64,000 nt of DNA from Belliella kenyensis (GCF_022549675.1 NZ_JAKZGR010000003.1:124001-188000); one strand, 5' to 3'; positions 8,706 through 20,275 are shown, numbered from the stretch's first letter. A program made the numbers and translations. The notes: generated by a model from the sequence alone, not told the origin.

Positions 8706-10037
8706 ATGAAATGTATCAACGCATTTGTTTGCCTCATCTTCTGGATTTCCTTTCAATGTGTCAATTGCATGGCTCAAGATTACCAAAATGATCAGATCAA
8801 AATCTCTACAATAGGAGAAGGATGGGCAGGGAACTCCATCAATACGGTAATCTTCAGAAGGAACGCCCTAGATAGTAAAGATGGGTTGCAATTCGCTGCT
8901 TATTATGATCCTGATGGGAAGGTTGTACTTGCTAAAAGAAAACTTGATGAAGAAGTTTGGCAAACGGAAACCACAGCATTTACTGGAAATGTCAAAGATG
9001 CTCATAATGCTATTAGTATTGTATTGGATGGAGACGGGTTCCTACACATGTCTTGGGATCATCATGATAATCAACTTCACTATGCAAAGAGTGTTGAGCC
9101 TTACAGCTTAATAATGGGAGATATGGAATCATTGACTGGTAGTGAGGAAAGCCATGTCACTTACCCGGAGTTTTACCGACTTCCTGATGGAGACTTGATC
9201 ATGATGTATCGATCAGGCGGATCTGGAAGAGGCAATCTAGTTATCAATCATTATGATTTGTATGCTCAATCGTGGAGACAAATACATAGAAACTTGATAG
9301 ATGGAGAAGGTGAAAGAAGTGCATATTGGCAAGCTTGTATAGATGATGAAGGATTTATTCACCTCAGTTGGGTCTGGAGAGAATCTTGGGATGTAGAGAC
9401 CAATCACGACATGGCCTATGCCATTTCGAAAGATAAAGGACATACTTGGGAAAACCATTTGGGTGAAAAATATGCCTTACCTATCAAGCAAAACACAGCA
9501 ACTTATGCTTGGAGGATTCCACAAAACAGTAACTTGATCAATCAAACAGCTATTACAACCGATAAAAAGGGTAACCCCTATATAGCAACATACTGGACGG
9601 ATAGCGCTGAAAATCAGGTGACACAGCTTCAGGTGATCTATCAAAAGGGAAAGGCATGGAAGAAAGTGAGCCCTAACCATAGGAGTCAATTTTTTGACCT
9701 GGCAGGAGGTGGCACCAAAAGAATTCCTATCTCCCGTCCACAGCTTCTAGTGGACCATAAAGGAGTAATGTACTTGATCTATCGAGATGAAGAGTTTGGA
9801 GGAAAGGTCTTACTAGTCCATGGAAAATCAAAAAGATGGAAAATGACAGCGCTCAGTTCAGAGGACGTTGGTCAATGGGAGCCAACGCTAGACATTTCCA
9901 GATGGAAAGATGAAAAGGAACTTCATCTTTTTGTACAAAAAGTCACTCAGATTGATGGTGAAGGCCTTGCTGACCATAAATCTTCTCCTGTAACCGTACT
10001 ACAGATAAAACATTTAAATCAAATCAAATCAAACTAA
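8706..10037 (+). CDS. BNR_4 seven-bladed beta-propeller enzyme (lyase or rhamnosidase type)
   Basis: A 443-residue secreted propeller with a signal peptide ending near CMAQ. I take the ATG at 8706, one base after the previous stop, rather than 8688. It shows BNR_4-type blades: DAHNAISIVLDGDGFLHMSW, then the His-rich DHHDNQLHYAKS, SHVTYPEFYRLPDGDLIMMYR, and QACIDDEGFIHLSWVWRES. Known BNR_4 enzymes include ulvan lyases (PL24, PL25) and, from memory, the GH145/PL42 group acting on L-rhamnose-alpha-1,4-glucuronate ends of arabinogalactan proteins. The conserved His residues in blade 1-2 are candidate catalytic residues. With a GH88 next door, a lyase making unsaturated glucuronate is attractive. 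Which of the activities applies cannot be told by eye. Confidence 0.82.
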   Translation: MKCINAFVCLIFWISFQCVNCMAQDYQNDQIKISTIGEGWAGNSINTVIFRRNALDSKDGLQFAAYYDPDGKVVLAKRKLDEEVWQTETTAFTGNVKDAHNAISIVLDGDGFLHMSWDHHDNQLHYAKSVEPYSLIMGDMESLTGSEESHVTYPEFYRLPDGDLIMMYRSGGSGRGNLVINHYDLYAQSWRQIHRNLIDGEGERSAYWQACIDDEGFIHLSWVWRESWDVETNHDMAYAISKDKGHTWENHLGEKYALPIKQNTATYAWRIPQNSNLINQTAITTDKKGNPYIATYWTDSAENQVTQLQVIYQKGKAWKKVSPNHRSQFFDLAGGGTKRIPISRPQLLVDHKGVMYLIYRDEEFGGKVLLVHGKSKRWKMTALSSEDVGQWEPTLDISRWKDEKELHLFVQKVTQIDGEGLADHKSSPVTVLQIKHLNQIKSN

Positions 10038-10046
10038 CTTACCAAA

Positions 10047-11246
10047 ATGAAAAGGCTTTTGACATACCTAGTGATCGGAACGGGTATTTATTTTGCAGCT
10101 TGTACAGCACAAAGTAAAACAGAGGTTCAAGATGACGGATTAGCGACATTAGAAACAGTAATTCAGCAGGCTTCGGATCAATACAAATATTTGAAAGACA
10201 GACTTCCAGACCAGAGGTTTCCAAAAACTTACCATGCAAATAGCGATAAGTTAGAAACATCGGGCTCTGGCTGGTGGTGTAGTGGGTTCTATCCTGGATC
10301 TCTTCTGTACATGTATGAGCAGAATCAAGACAAAGAGTTGTTGGAAGAGGCGGAGAGGATCTTGTCTATTTTGGAAAAGGAAAAGCACAATACGACAACG
10401 CATGATCTTGGATTTATGATGTTTTGCAGCTTTGGAAATGCCCTTGAAATTGCTCCAAAGGAAGCGTATAAAGCTATTTTGATTCAAAGTGCAGAGTCCT
10501 TGAGTTCAAGATTTGATGAAAATGTTGGATTGATCAAGTCTTGGGATTCCAAAGAAGGAGATTACCTCGTGATCATCGATAATATGATGAATCTAGAGCT
10601 TTTGTTTTGGGCTTCTGAGGAGACTGGTGACCCAAAGTACAAAGAGATTGCTATCACACATGCAGACAACACGATTAAGCATCATTTTAGAGAAGATAAT
10701 AGCAGCTATCATGTCGTGAATTATAATCCAACAACAGGAGAAGTTACCAAAAAGCACACAGCACAGGGATATTCTGACGATTCAGCATGGGCTAGAGGTC
10801 AAGCATGGGGTCTATATGGATATACGGTAATGTACAGGTTTACCAAAGATCAAAAATACCTAGATCAAGCTGTCAAAATTGCCAATTTCATGTTAGATCA
10901 TCCGAATTTGCCTGCTGATAAAATTCCATATTGGGATTTTGATGCACCTAATATCCCCGATGCCTTAAGGGATTCTTCTGCTGGAGCTATTGCAGCGGCA
11001 GCATTACTCGAGCTGACTACATATGTAGACCAACCTGATTCTAAGAGGTATTTTGATGATGCAGAAAAGATGATATTCTCTTTGGCATCCGCTCCTTACT
11101 TAGCAGAACCAAATTCCAATGGTGGATTCATACTAAAACATGGAGTAGGCCACATCCCAGAAAATACAGAAGTAGATACACCACTTACTTATGGAGACTA
11201 CTATTTCTTAGAAGCTATCAAGCGTTACAAAAACCAACTTAACTAA
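10047..11246 (+). CDS. GH88 unsaturated glucuronyl hydrolase, lipoprotein
   Basis: A 399-residue (alpha/alpha)6-barrel enzyme that removes 4,5-unsaturated uronic acid from the non-reducing end of lyase products by hydration. Signal peptide with lipobox YFAAC (Cys19). The two aspartates of the family are in place: Asp120 in HDLGFMMF and Asp178 in IIDNMMNLELLFWAS. Also typical are SGWWCSGFYPGSLLYMYE, DDSAWARGQAWGLYGY and RDSSAGAIAAAALLEL. Length matches GH88. Gaps of 9 and 5 bases to its neighbours show it is inside the operon. Its presence implies that a polysaccharide lyase acts in the same pathway; the only candidate visible is the BNR_4 protein just upstream. Confidence 0.94.
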   Translation: MKRLLTYLVIGTGIYFAACTAQSKTEVQDDGLATLETVIQQASDQYKYLKDRLPDQRFPKTYHANSDKLETSGSGWWCSGFYPGSLLYMYEQNQDKELLEEAERILSILEKEKHNTTTHDLGFMMFCSFGNALEIAPKEAYKAILIQSAESLSSRFDENVGLIKSWDSKEGDYLVIIDNMMNLELLFWASEETGDPKYKEIAITHADNTIKHHFREDNSSYHVVNYNPTTGEVTKKHTAQGYSDDSAWARGQAWGLYGYTVMYRFTKDQKYLDQAVKIANFMLDHPNLPADKIPYWDFDAPNIPDALRDSSAGAIAAAALLELTTYVDQPDSKRYFDDAEKMIFSLASAPYLAEPNSNGGFILKHGVGHIPENTEVDTPLTYGDYYFLEAIKRYKNQLN

Positions 11247-11251
11247 TACTA

Positions 11252-13153
11252 ATGAAAATTCTCAAACCTATTCTATCTCTCTATTTTCTTGCATTTGCAG
11301 TATTATTCAATTCGTGCGCTGAAAAAATTCAACCCGAAGCGTACCTTTTTGCCTATTTTATTGGAAATGGTCCAGGTCAAGAAGCAGTACACTATGCGAT
11401 CAGTGATGATGGATTTACCTATCGAGCCTTGAACAACTACTTGCCAGTAATAGACAATGATGTAATCAGTAAACAAGGTGGAGTAAGAGATCCACACATT
11501 TTAAGATCAGATGATGGCAAATCATTCTACATGGTATTGACAGACCTCTATGTTCCAAATGACGGCTGGACTAATGAAAGCATGATCCTTCTCAAGTCCG
11601 ATGACTTGGTAAATTGGACGCATAGCAATATTCATATCCCAACTGTTTTCCCTGAGAACTTCAAGGATGTAAGAAGGGTATGGGCACCACAAACTATTTA
11701 TGATGCCAAAGCCGGCAAGTATATGGTTTACTGGTCCATGCAGTTTGATGGAGAAGCAGATATCATCTATTATGCCTATGCCAACAAGGATTTTACGGCT
11801 TTGGAATCAGAGCCGAAGCAGCTTTTCTATCATCCAGAAGGAAAATCTTGTATAGATGGTGATATCATCTTTCATGAAGGGAAGTATCACTTGTTCTTCA
11901 AGACAGAAGGACACGGAAATGGACTCAAGAAGGCTGTATCTGACAAGCTTACAGAGGGATATGAAATGAAAGATGAATACCTTCAGCAGACCAAGGAGGC
12001 AGTTGAAGGGTCTGGGATTTTCAAGTTGAATGATTCTGAAAAGTATATTCTCATGTATGATGTGTATATGAAAGGCTCATATCAGTTTACTGAAAGTACA
12101 GATTTAGAAAGTTTCACAGTGATTGATGAACAGATTAGCATGGATTTTCATCCACGACATGGCTCAGTGCTACCGATCACACTTGAAGAAAAGGAAAGGC
12201 TTTTGGCTAAGTATGGATATGCAGATGAAGCTGCAAATGGAAATCCTGTTTTGAAAGGGTACTATGCTGATCCAGAGATTATCTATTCTGAAAAAGAGCA
12301 AAAATACTTTCTATACCCAACCAGTGACGGATATGATGGCTGGTCTGGGACTTATTTCAAGACTTTTTCTTCAGAAAACCTTCGAGATTGGAAAGAAGAA
12401 GCTGTGATTCTTGATTTGAAGAAGGACGTTTCGTGGAGTGATATGCATGCATGGGCTCCTACCATGCTAGAAGTCAAGCGTGGGGATGATTATGAATATT
12501 TCTACTACTTCACCGCTAGTCAGAAAATTGGTGTGGCTACATCAAACAGTCCTTCTGGACCTTTTTTGGATATGGGTAAGCCACTTGTAGATTCAAAGCC
12601 AGAAGGCGTAAGAGGTGGGCAGGAGATAGATCCAGACATTTTCGAAGATCCTCAATCTGGAAAAACTTTCCTTTATTGGGGGAATGGATACTTAGCCGCA
12701 GTTCCTTTGAATGATGACTTAATGAGTTATGACAAAAAGCAAGTTAAAGTAATGACTCCTGATGAATCATTCAGAGAGGGAGTGGAGGTTTTTTTCAGAA
12801 AGGGTAAGTACTACTTCCTATGGTCTGAGGATGATACAAGGTCAGAAAATTATCGTGTGAGGTATGCGATATCTGATAGTCCACTAGGTCCATTGGAAAT
12901 CCCAGAAAACAACTTGATTCTAAAAAAGAACCCAAAATTGGGGATTTATGGTACTGGGCACAATTCCGTGATCAATGTACATGGAACTGACGATTGGATG
13001 ATAGTCTACCACAGATTCAACAGACCAAAAGGGATCAATATGGGTGGTGCAGCTGGATTCCATAGAGAGGTTTGCATAGACAAAATGGAGTTTGATGAAG
13101 CTGGATACATCAAAGTGATTGAACCTACTCTTGAGGGGGTGGTTTTAGAATAG
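11252..13153 (+). CDS. tandem-domain GH43 protein, lipoprotein
   Basis: A 633-residue lipoprotein (lipobox LFNSC, Cys22) with two complete five-bladed GH43 domains. Domain 1, about residues 28-300: base Asp in GGVRDPHIL, transition-state Asp in CIDGDIIFHEGKYHLFF, acid Glu in EAVEGSGIF. Domain 2, about residues 325-633: YADPEIIYSEKEQKYFLYP, EIDPDIFEDPQSGKTFLYW and REGVEVFFRKGKYYFLWS. Both therefore keep the three acidic residues of a working active site. GH43 enzymes act mainly on alpha-L-arabinofuranose, beta-xylose or beta-galactose links. In this setting trimming arabinose or galactose branches is plausible. The double catalytic-domain layout is notable. It ends the tightly packed part of the operon and is followed by a hairpin. 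Confidence 0.9.
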   Translation: MKILKPILSLYFLAFAVLFNSCAEKIQPEAYLFAYFIGNGPGQEAVHYAISDDGFTYRALNNYLPVIDNDVISKQGGVRDPHILRSDDGKSFYMVLTDLYVPNDGWTNESMILLKSDDLVNWTHSNIHIPTVFPENFKDVRRVWAPQTIYDAKAGKYMVYWSMQFDGEADIIYYAYANKDFTALESEPKQLFYHPEGKSCIDGDIIFHEGKYHLFFKTEGHGNGLKKAVSDKLTEGYEMKDEYLQQTKEAVEGSGIFKLNDSEKYILMYDVYMKGSYQFTESTDLESFTVIDEQISMDFHPRHGSVLPITLEEKERLLAKYGYADEAANGNPVLKGYYADPEIIYSEKEQKYFLYPTSDGYDGWSGTYFKTFSSENLRDWKEEAVILDLKKDVSWSDMHAWAPTMLEVKRGDDYEYFYYFTASQKIGVATSNSPSGPFLDMGKPLVDSKPEGVRGGQEIDPDIFEDPQSGKTFLYWGNGYLAAVPLNDDLMSYDKKQVKVMTPDESFREGVEVFFRKGKYYFLWSEDDTRSENYRVRYAISDSPLGPLEIPENNLILKKNPKLGIYGTGHNSVINVHGTDDWMIVYHRFNRPKGINMGGAAGFHREVCIDKMEFDEAGYIKVIEPTLEGVVLE

Positions 13154-13171
13154 TCTGAGTATGAGAACCAA

Positions 13172-13212
13172 GTATCCCTGTGGTGTTTAGAATCAAATCA
13201 CAGGGAGCTTTT
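13172..13212 (+). terminator. hairpin after the tandem GH43 gene
   Basis: TCCCTGTG (13175-13182) pairs with CACAGGGA (13199-13206) around a 16-base loop and is followed by GCTTTTATC. It lies 22 bases after the GH43 stop and before the broken GH43 remnant, so it may end the main operon transcript. The U-run is weak. Confidence 0.5.
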
Positions 13213-13293
13213 ATCCCTCTGAATGGATTTTAGGAAGTTTTAAATGCCCGACATGATTAAGTTATTCATAACCATATTTCAAAATTATGTGAG

Positions 13294-13551
13294 ATGAAAA
13301 ATACCCAAAAATTAGCTGTAATTTGTATTTTACTTTTTATGTCCATTAATAAAGGATTTGCTCAAGACCTGAAAAAGGAATTTTACCCAGGCCAATCGTG
13401 GACGGATACCAATGGAAACGTTATCAATGCTCATGGAGGTGGTATTCTTTATGAGAATGAAACGTACTACTGGTTTGGTGAAAGTAGAGCGGAGAGAGCT
13501 TCTCTTGGTGTAGCTGTCTATTCTTCAAAGGATTTGTCAATTTTCGATTGA
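13294..13551 (+). pseudogene. N-terminal remnant of a GH43 enzyme
   Basis: An 85-residue frame with a good start, a signal peptide (cleavage after INKGFAQ) and the beginning of a GH43 catalytic domain: KEFYPGQSWTDTNGNVINAH, then GGGILYENETYYWFGESRAE and GVAVYSSKDL. It then stops at TGA 13549-13551, where an intact enzyme would continue for at least 300 more residues. The next 165 bases up to the GH2 start contain no continuation I can recognise in any frame, so this is a deletion remnant and not just a point mutation. The start with NAHGGGILY is like the GH43 subfamilies (24, 34) that include exo-beta-1,3-galactanases, which hints at a lost galactan activity. It could also be a short expressed peptide, which I consider unlikely. 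Confidence 0.8.
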
Positions 13552-13641
13552 AACCTAACCCTATTTAATGTAATAGAACTATTTGACCACCTTTATTGAC
13601 CAATTTGTCACCTCTGCTTGAAGTGGTGCTTTGTAATTTAG

Positions 13642-16830
<3,189 letters not shown>

Positions 16831-17328
16831 TAGGTCATGATTCATTGTCTTTTAGGTTTGATTTGAATTTCTTCCAAAAATGGGTTGAGTGTAAATTCTA
16901 TTTACGCCTTGGAATTCTCAAGAGATCTATCCTAATCGGTATGGAATCATGAAAGTAGTGTTTGCTTTGATTGTAACTTCAAAGACAATCAGTCTAACTC
17001 AAAACCTTTGAGGTGCTGATTTTATCTCTCAATACACATTCATTTTGCCTCAAACTTTCAAAAAGATAAAATTTGCACTCCAAGTCCTATTTTTTGACGG
17101 ATTTGGAGTGCTGATTTGGATGATTTATAAAGATATTTCAGCCTCGTATTTCTTGATTAGCTGCTCATGTTTTGGAAAAGCTGAAACCTATTGATGTGAA
17201 TTCAGATTTCGAAAAATAGGCAGCAACAACGCAATAGAGTTTGGATACTTAGCAAAACTCAATAAGGAAATACAATTGTATAAGAAACCCGCACAAAATA
17301 TTAGATAATTACGAACCTATTAGACCCT
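16831..17328 (+). other. non-coding gap between GH2 gene and galT, with a stem-loop
   Basis: I see no gene in these 498 bases. A 13-base stem with one G-T pair lies at 17075-17087 (GCACTCCAAGTCC) and 17099-17111 (GGATTTGGAGTGC) with an 11-base loop. No U-run follows on the + strand; on the - strand a T-rich stretch follows. The galT promoter should be here but I cannot point to it. Confidence 0.5.
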
Positions 17329-18348
17329 ATGAAGTTTTCATTTGAAGAGCACAGCCACCGAAGATTCAATCCATTTACAGACTCCTATGTTCAGGTCTCC
17401 CCACATCGCTCCAAAAGGCCATGGCAAGGACAGCAAGAGAGGGTGGCAAAATCAGAGGCGATAGCCTATGACCCTGAATGCTTCCTATGTCCCGGTAACA
17501 CTAGGGTAGGAGGAGAGGTAAACCCAGACTATAAAAATACCTTTGTTTTCACCAATGACTTTGGGGCATTGACACAAGATATTCCGAGTGGGGAATATGA
17601 AGATGGTGATTTTTTCAAAGCAAAAAGTGAAAGAGGGATTTGCAAAGTGATTTGTTTTTCTCCGGATCATTCCAAAACCATACCTCAACTGTCCCAAGAG
17701 GAAGTGTTTGAAGTGGTCAAAACATGGAAGAGGGAATATTTGGAGCTTTCCCAGCTTGATTTTATCAATTATGTCCAAATTTTCGAAAACAAAGGAGAAG
17801 TGATGGGATGTTCAAATCCTCACCCTCATGGTCAGATTTGGGCGCAAGAAAGTATTCCTGATGAGCCTTTGAAGAAGCAGCTGAACTTTACTTCCTTTTT
17901 TCTCAATAAAGGGGAAAACATGGTGACAGCGTATGTGAAAGCAGAGCTCAATAAATCAGAAAGAGTAGTTTATCAAAATGAACATTTTGTTGTCTTAGTT
18001 CCATTTTGGGCGGTTTGGCCCTTTGAAACCATGATAGCTCCTAAGACGGCTATATCAAGTTTAGCCAAGATGTCGGATGAAGAGATGGCCTCTTTGGCAG
18101 ATGCCTACAGGGTATTGACCATAAAGTATGATAGCTTATTTGAGGTGTCTTTTCCTTATTCGGCGGGGATACATCAAGCGCCTACAGATGGGCAAGATCA
18201 TCCCGAATGGGGCTTGCATATGGTATTTTATCCTCCATTGTTGAGGTCTGCCACTGTCAAAAAGTTTATGGTGGGCTATGAAATGTTAGCCAATCCGCAA
18301 AGAGATCTCACTGCTGAGAAGGCAGCTGGTATTCTAAGGGATCTTTAG
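17329..18348 (+). CDS. galT: galactose-1-phosphate uridylyltransferase
   Basis: The second Leloir enzyme: it exchanges UMP between UDP-glucose and galactose 1-phosphate in the cytoplasm. 339 residues, normal for the HIT-superfamily GalT. The active-site motif is intact as SNPHPHGQIWAQ (about residues 163-174), with the second His as the uridylylated nucleophile; CFLCPGNTRVGGEVNPDY matches the N-terminal zinc/structural region, and FPYSAGIHQAP with GLHMVFYPPLLRS the C-terminal half. It lies 498 bases after the GH2 beta-galactosidase on the same strand and so probably has its own promoter. galK and galM are 33 kb away, an unusual split of the pathway; no galE is in the window. Confidence 0.97.
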   Translation: MKFSFEEHSHRRFNPFTDSYVQVSPHRSKRPWQGQQERVAKSEAIAYDPECFLCPGNTRVGGEVNPDYKNTFVFTNDFGALTQDIPSGEYEDGDFFKAKSERGICKVICFSPDHSKTIPQLSQEEVFEVVKTWKREYLELSQLDFINYVQIFENKGEVMGCSNPHPHGQIWAQESIPDEPLKKQLNFTSFFLNKGENMVTAYVKAELNKSERVVYQNEHFVVLVPFWAVWPFETMIAPKTAISSLAKMSDEEMASLADAYRVLTIKYDSLFEVSFPYSAGIHQAPTDGQDHPEWGLHMVFYPPLLRSATVKKFMVGYEMLANPQRDLTAEKAAGILRDL

Positions 18349-18628
18349 CATTTCATCCAAATTCTCGCCTGATTCAAGGCCTGGGTATAGATAGCGCAAT
18401 AATCTATACCCTAAAAAGGATTGCGGGATGTTATTGTGAAATGAATTTGTTTATAAATTTTGTTTTAACTTGCCAAACTTATGGCCAAATTATCTCTTTT
18501 TAAATGCATGATTACATAGTAGAGAGATGAGGTGGGTAAGAAAATACATGACTTGTTTTTAGAAAAGGCGACAGGATTAGGGAAATAAGTTGCTTAATTA
18601 ATTTCTAAATAAATATTACACAGGTAGG
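18349..18628 (+). other. intergenic gap after galT with an inverted repeat
   Basis: No gene is visible. GGGTATAGAT (18383-18392) and ATCTATACCC (18402-18411) form a perfect 10-base stem with a 9-base loop, 35 bases after the galT stop. It lacks a U-run but is placed like a transcript end. Confidence 0.5.
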
Positions 18629-18653
18629 GTGACTTTTGTCGTTACGCTGTGTC
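18629..18653 (+). promoter_or_regulatory. putative ECF-sigma promoter of the sigma gene (site A)
   Basis: GTGAC (18629-18633), 13 bases, CTGTGTC (18647-18653). The same two elements with the same 13-base spacing recur at 20388-20412 (+) and 22302-22326 (-). Both halves and the spacing suit a -35/-10 pair of an ECF sigma factor. Its position 37 bases before the sigma gene start suggests autoregulation. Confidence 0.7.
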
Positions 18654-18690
18654 TCAAAGACTCATGTTAGATAGGGAAAAGTTGAAATTA

Positions 18691-19236
18691 ATGACGGACG
18701 AAGCCATAGTCTCGGAGATGGCAAAATCAAAGGATATCCGTTGTTTTGAGGAACTGTACAACCGATACGAAAAATTGGTTTTTAACAAGTGCCTGAGTTT
18801 TACCAAATCAAAAACCGTAGCACAAGATATCACCCACGACATTTTTTTAAAGTTATATGTAAGTATAGGTAAATTTCAAGGTAAATCTAAGTTTTCCACT
18901 TGGCTTTACAGCTTGACTTATAATCATTGCGTTAATTATGTAAATAGAGATAGAGATGCTAGAATGATGCGTCATGCAGTGGACACAGACGAATTACTTA
19001 ATCTCCAGAGCCCAGAGGATGAATTTGAGATTCAGAATATGGAAGTAGAGCGGCTGAAGTCTGCATTGGAAAAAATTGACCCTGAAGAAAAAATGCTACT
19101 TCTACTCAAATACCAAGATGACGCAAGTATAGGAGATTTAGAAGCATTGTATGAAATCGGTACCAGCGCGGTAAAAATGCGACTGAGTAGAGCAAAGAGT
19201 AAGCTGTTGAAAGTCTATAAATCCATAGAAATATGA
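18691..19236 (+). CDS. ECF-type RNA polymerase sigma factor
   Basis: A 181-residue sigma-70 factor of the extracytoplasmic-function class. Region 2 is at about residues 10-85 (CFEELYNRYEKLVFNKC; DITHDIFLKLYVSIGKFQGK; STWLYSLTYNHCVNYVNRDR) and region 4 at about 125-180 (LEKIDPEEKMLLLLKYQD, then AVKMRLSRAKSKLLKVYKS). Possible starts are GTG 18649, ATG 18664 and ATG 18691. GTG 18649 lies inside the putative -10 element and 18664 would leave almost no leader, so I take 18691, which also gives the usual N-terminus MTDEAIVSEMAKSKD. Its stop overlaps the next start by 4 bases (ATGA). No classical membrane anti-sigma gene follows; a small protein and a CmpX-like membrane protein do. Confidence 0.92.
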   Translation: MTDEAIVSEMAKSKDIRCFEELYNRYEKLVFNKCLSFTKSKTVAQDITHDIFLKLYVSIGKFQGKSKFSTWLYSLTYNHCVNYVNRDRDARMMRHAVDTDELLNLQSPEDEFEIQNMEVERLKSALEKIDPEEKMLLLLKYQDDASIGDLEALYEIGTSAVKMRLSRAKSKLLKVYKSIEI

Positions 19237-19418
19237 GTGATAGAAACCCCTTTAAATTATTAGATCAAAAGTTAGAAGAAACTCCACCTGAACTTAAAGA
19301 AAAAGTTATGGCAGACGTTTCCAAAGCTAAATTGATTTTAGAAATTGCAAGTCTATTTGGAGATGCATTACCTGTTTCCTTAAATGAGTTGTTTATCAAT
19401 AAAAATAAAACAAACTGA
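19233..19418 (+). CDS. small acidic protein coupled to the ECF sigma gene
   Basis: A 61-residue protein of no family I recognise. Its ATG overlaps the sigma stop codon (ATGA), so translation is probably coupled. It begins MSDRNPFKLLDQKLEETPPE, is predicted helical (ELKEKVMADVSKAKLILEIA) and has no membrane segment, signal peptide or cysteine. The tight coupling on one side and the single-base gap to the next gene on the other support it being real. By position it could modulate the sigma factor, as small partner proteins do in other ECF loci, but nothing in the sequence proves this. Confidence 0.75.
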   Translation: MSDRNPFKLLDQKLEETPPELKEKVMADVSKAKLILEIASLFGDALPVSLNELFINKNKTN

Positions 19419-19419
19419 T

Positions 19420-20244
19420 ATGAAAACAATTACTGATTGGGCAGAAGTAACCATGAATACTTTTTTGAAAATGGGAGAACAACTTAGTGCTAATCTAATT
19501 AGCTTGTTGGGCGCAGTGGTGATCCTCATTTTGGGATGGCTTTTTACCAAATTGATCACCTTTGTTCTTGCAAAAATTCTTGAAAAATCTAAAGTAGATG
19601 AGATTTCAAAGAAGCTCAAGGAGTCCAAGTCATTTGGAGAGGCTTCAATTGAGTTTGATCTATCCAAAGTCATAATCGCATTTGTTAGGTGGATTTTATA
19701 CTTGGTATTCTTAATTGTAGCAGCAGATATTTTAGGATGGACTGTGATTTCCAATGAAATCACCAATTTAGTTTCCTATTTACCCAAGCTATTTAGTGCT
19801 TTAGCCCTTCTGATTATAGGTCTATATATCGCTAATTTTATCAAAAAAGCTATCAGAGGCTTTTTAGAGGCAATAGCATTTGCTGGTGCTTCTATGGTAA
19901 GTGGTATAGTTTTTTTTATCATAGCAATTATTTTTACACTTACTGCTCTCAATCAAGCAGGTATAGACATCAGCGTCATCACTGGGAACTTGGTGATCAT
20001 CGTCTCTGGTGTGGTGCTTACCTTGGTTATAGCATTAGGTGTGGGCTCCATCGAGCTCGTTCAGAAGACTTTATACACTTACTACGTGAGAAGAAATTAC
20101 ATGATTGGTGACATAGTGTCTTATAAGGACAAGAAAGGGAGGCTAGTAGCCATAGGAAACTTGACAGTGGTCATAGCCAATGATCAAGGGGAGTTTCACG
20201 TTCCTATCAAGGATTTTGCAAATGAGGTTACTGTAAAGTATTGA
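19420..20244 (+). CDS. CmpX-like membrane protein with conserved TM-helix repeats (mechanosensitive channel relative)
   Basis: A 274-residue inner-membrane protein. I start at ATG 19420 (MKTITDWAEV), one base after the previous stop; the ATG at 19384 would overlap the small gene. Four to five membrane segments are visible: LISLLGAVVILILGWLFTKL, IIAFVRWILYLVFLIVAADI, LPKLFSALALLIIGLYIANF, SGIVFFIIAIIFTLTALNQA and LVIIVSGVVLTLVIALGVGS. The repeats with GW/GLYIANFIKK match the conserved TM-helix family (PF05552) to which CmpX of Pseudomonas belongs. The short C-terminal part (YMIGDIVSYKDKKGRLVAIG) resembles the beta-domain of MscS-like channels. It is the third gene of the ECF sigma operon and ends at a terminator, so membrane tension or envelope state may be what the sigma responds to. 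Confidence 0.85.
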   Translation: MKTITDWAEVTMNTFLKMGEQLSANLISLLGAVVILILGWLFTKLITFVLAKILEKSKVDEISKKLKESKSFGEASIEFDLSKVIIAFVRWILYLVFLIVAADILGWTVISNEITNLVSYLPKLFSALALLIIGLYIANFIKKAIRGFLEAIAFAGASMVSGIVFFIIAIIFTLTALNQAGIDISVITGNLVIIVSGVVLTLVIALGVGSIELVQKTLYTYYVRRNYMIGDIVSYKDKKGRLVAIGNLTVVIANDQGEFHVPIKDFANEVTVKY

Positions 20245-20275
20245 TTTGTTCAGATAACTTCACTAAAAAACCAAA

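Noticed and set aside
17010-17125. GCTGATTT sequences before galT as extra LacI operators
   Set aside because: Only the left half matches; the TCAGC right half is absent in both copies, so they are not palindromes.
19380-19766. 128-codon - strand frame opposite the CmpX-like gene
   Set aside because: Antisense shadow of membrane-helix codons; no promoter, no family.
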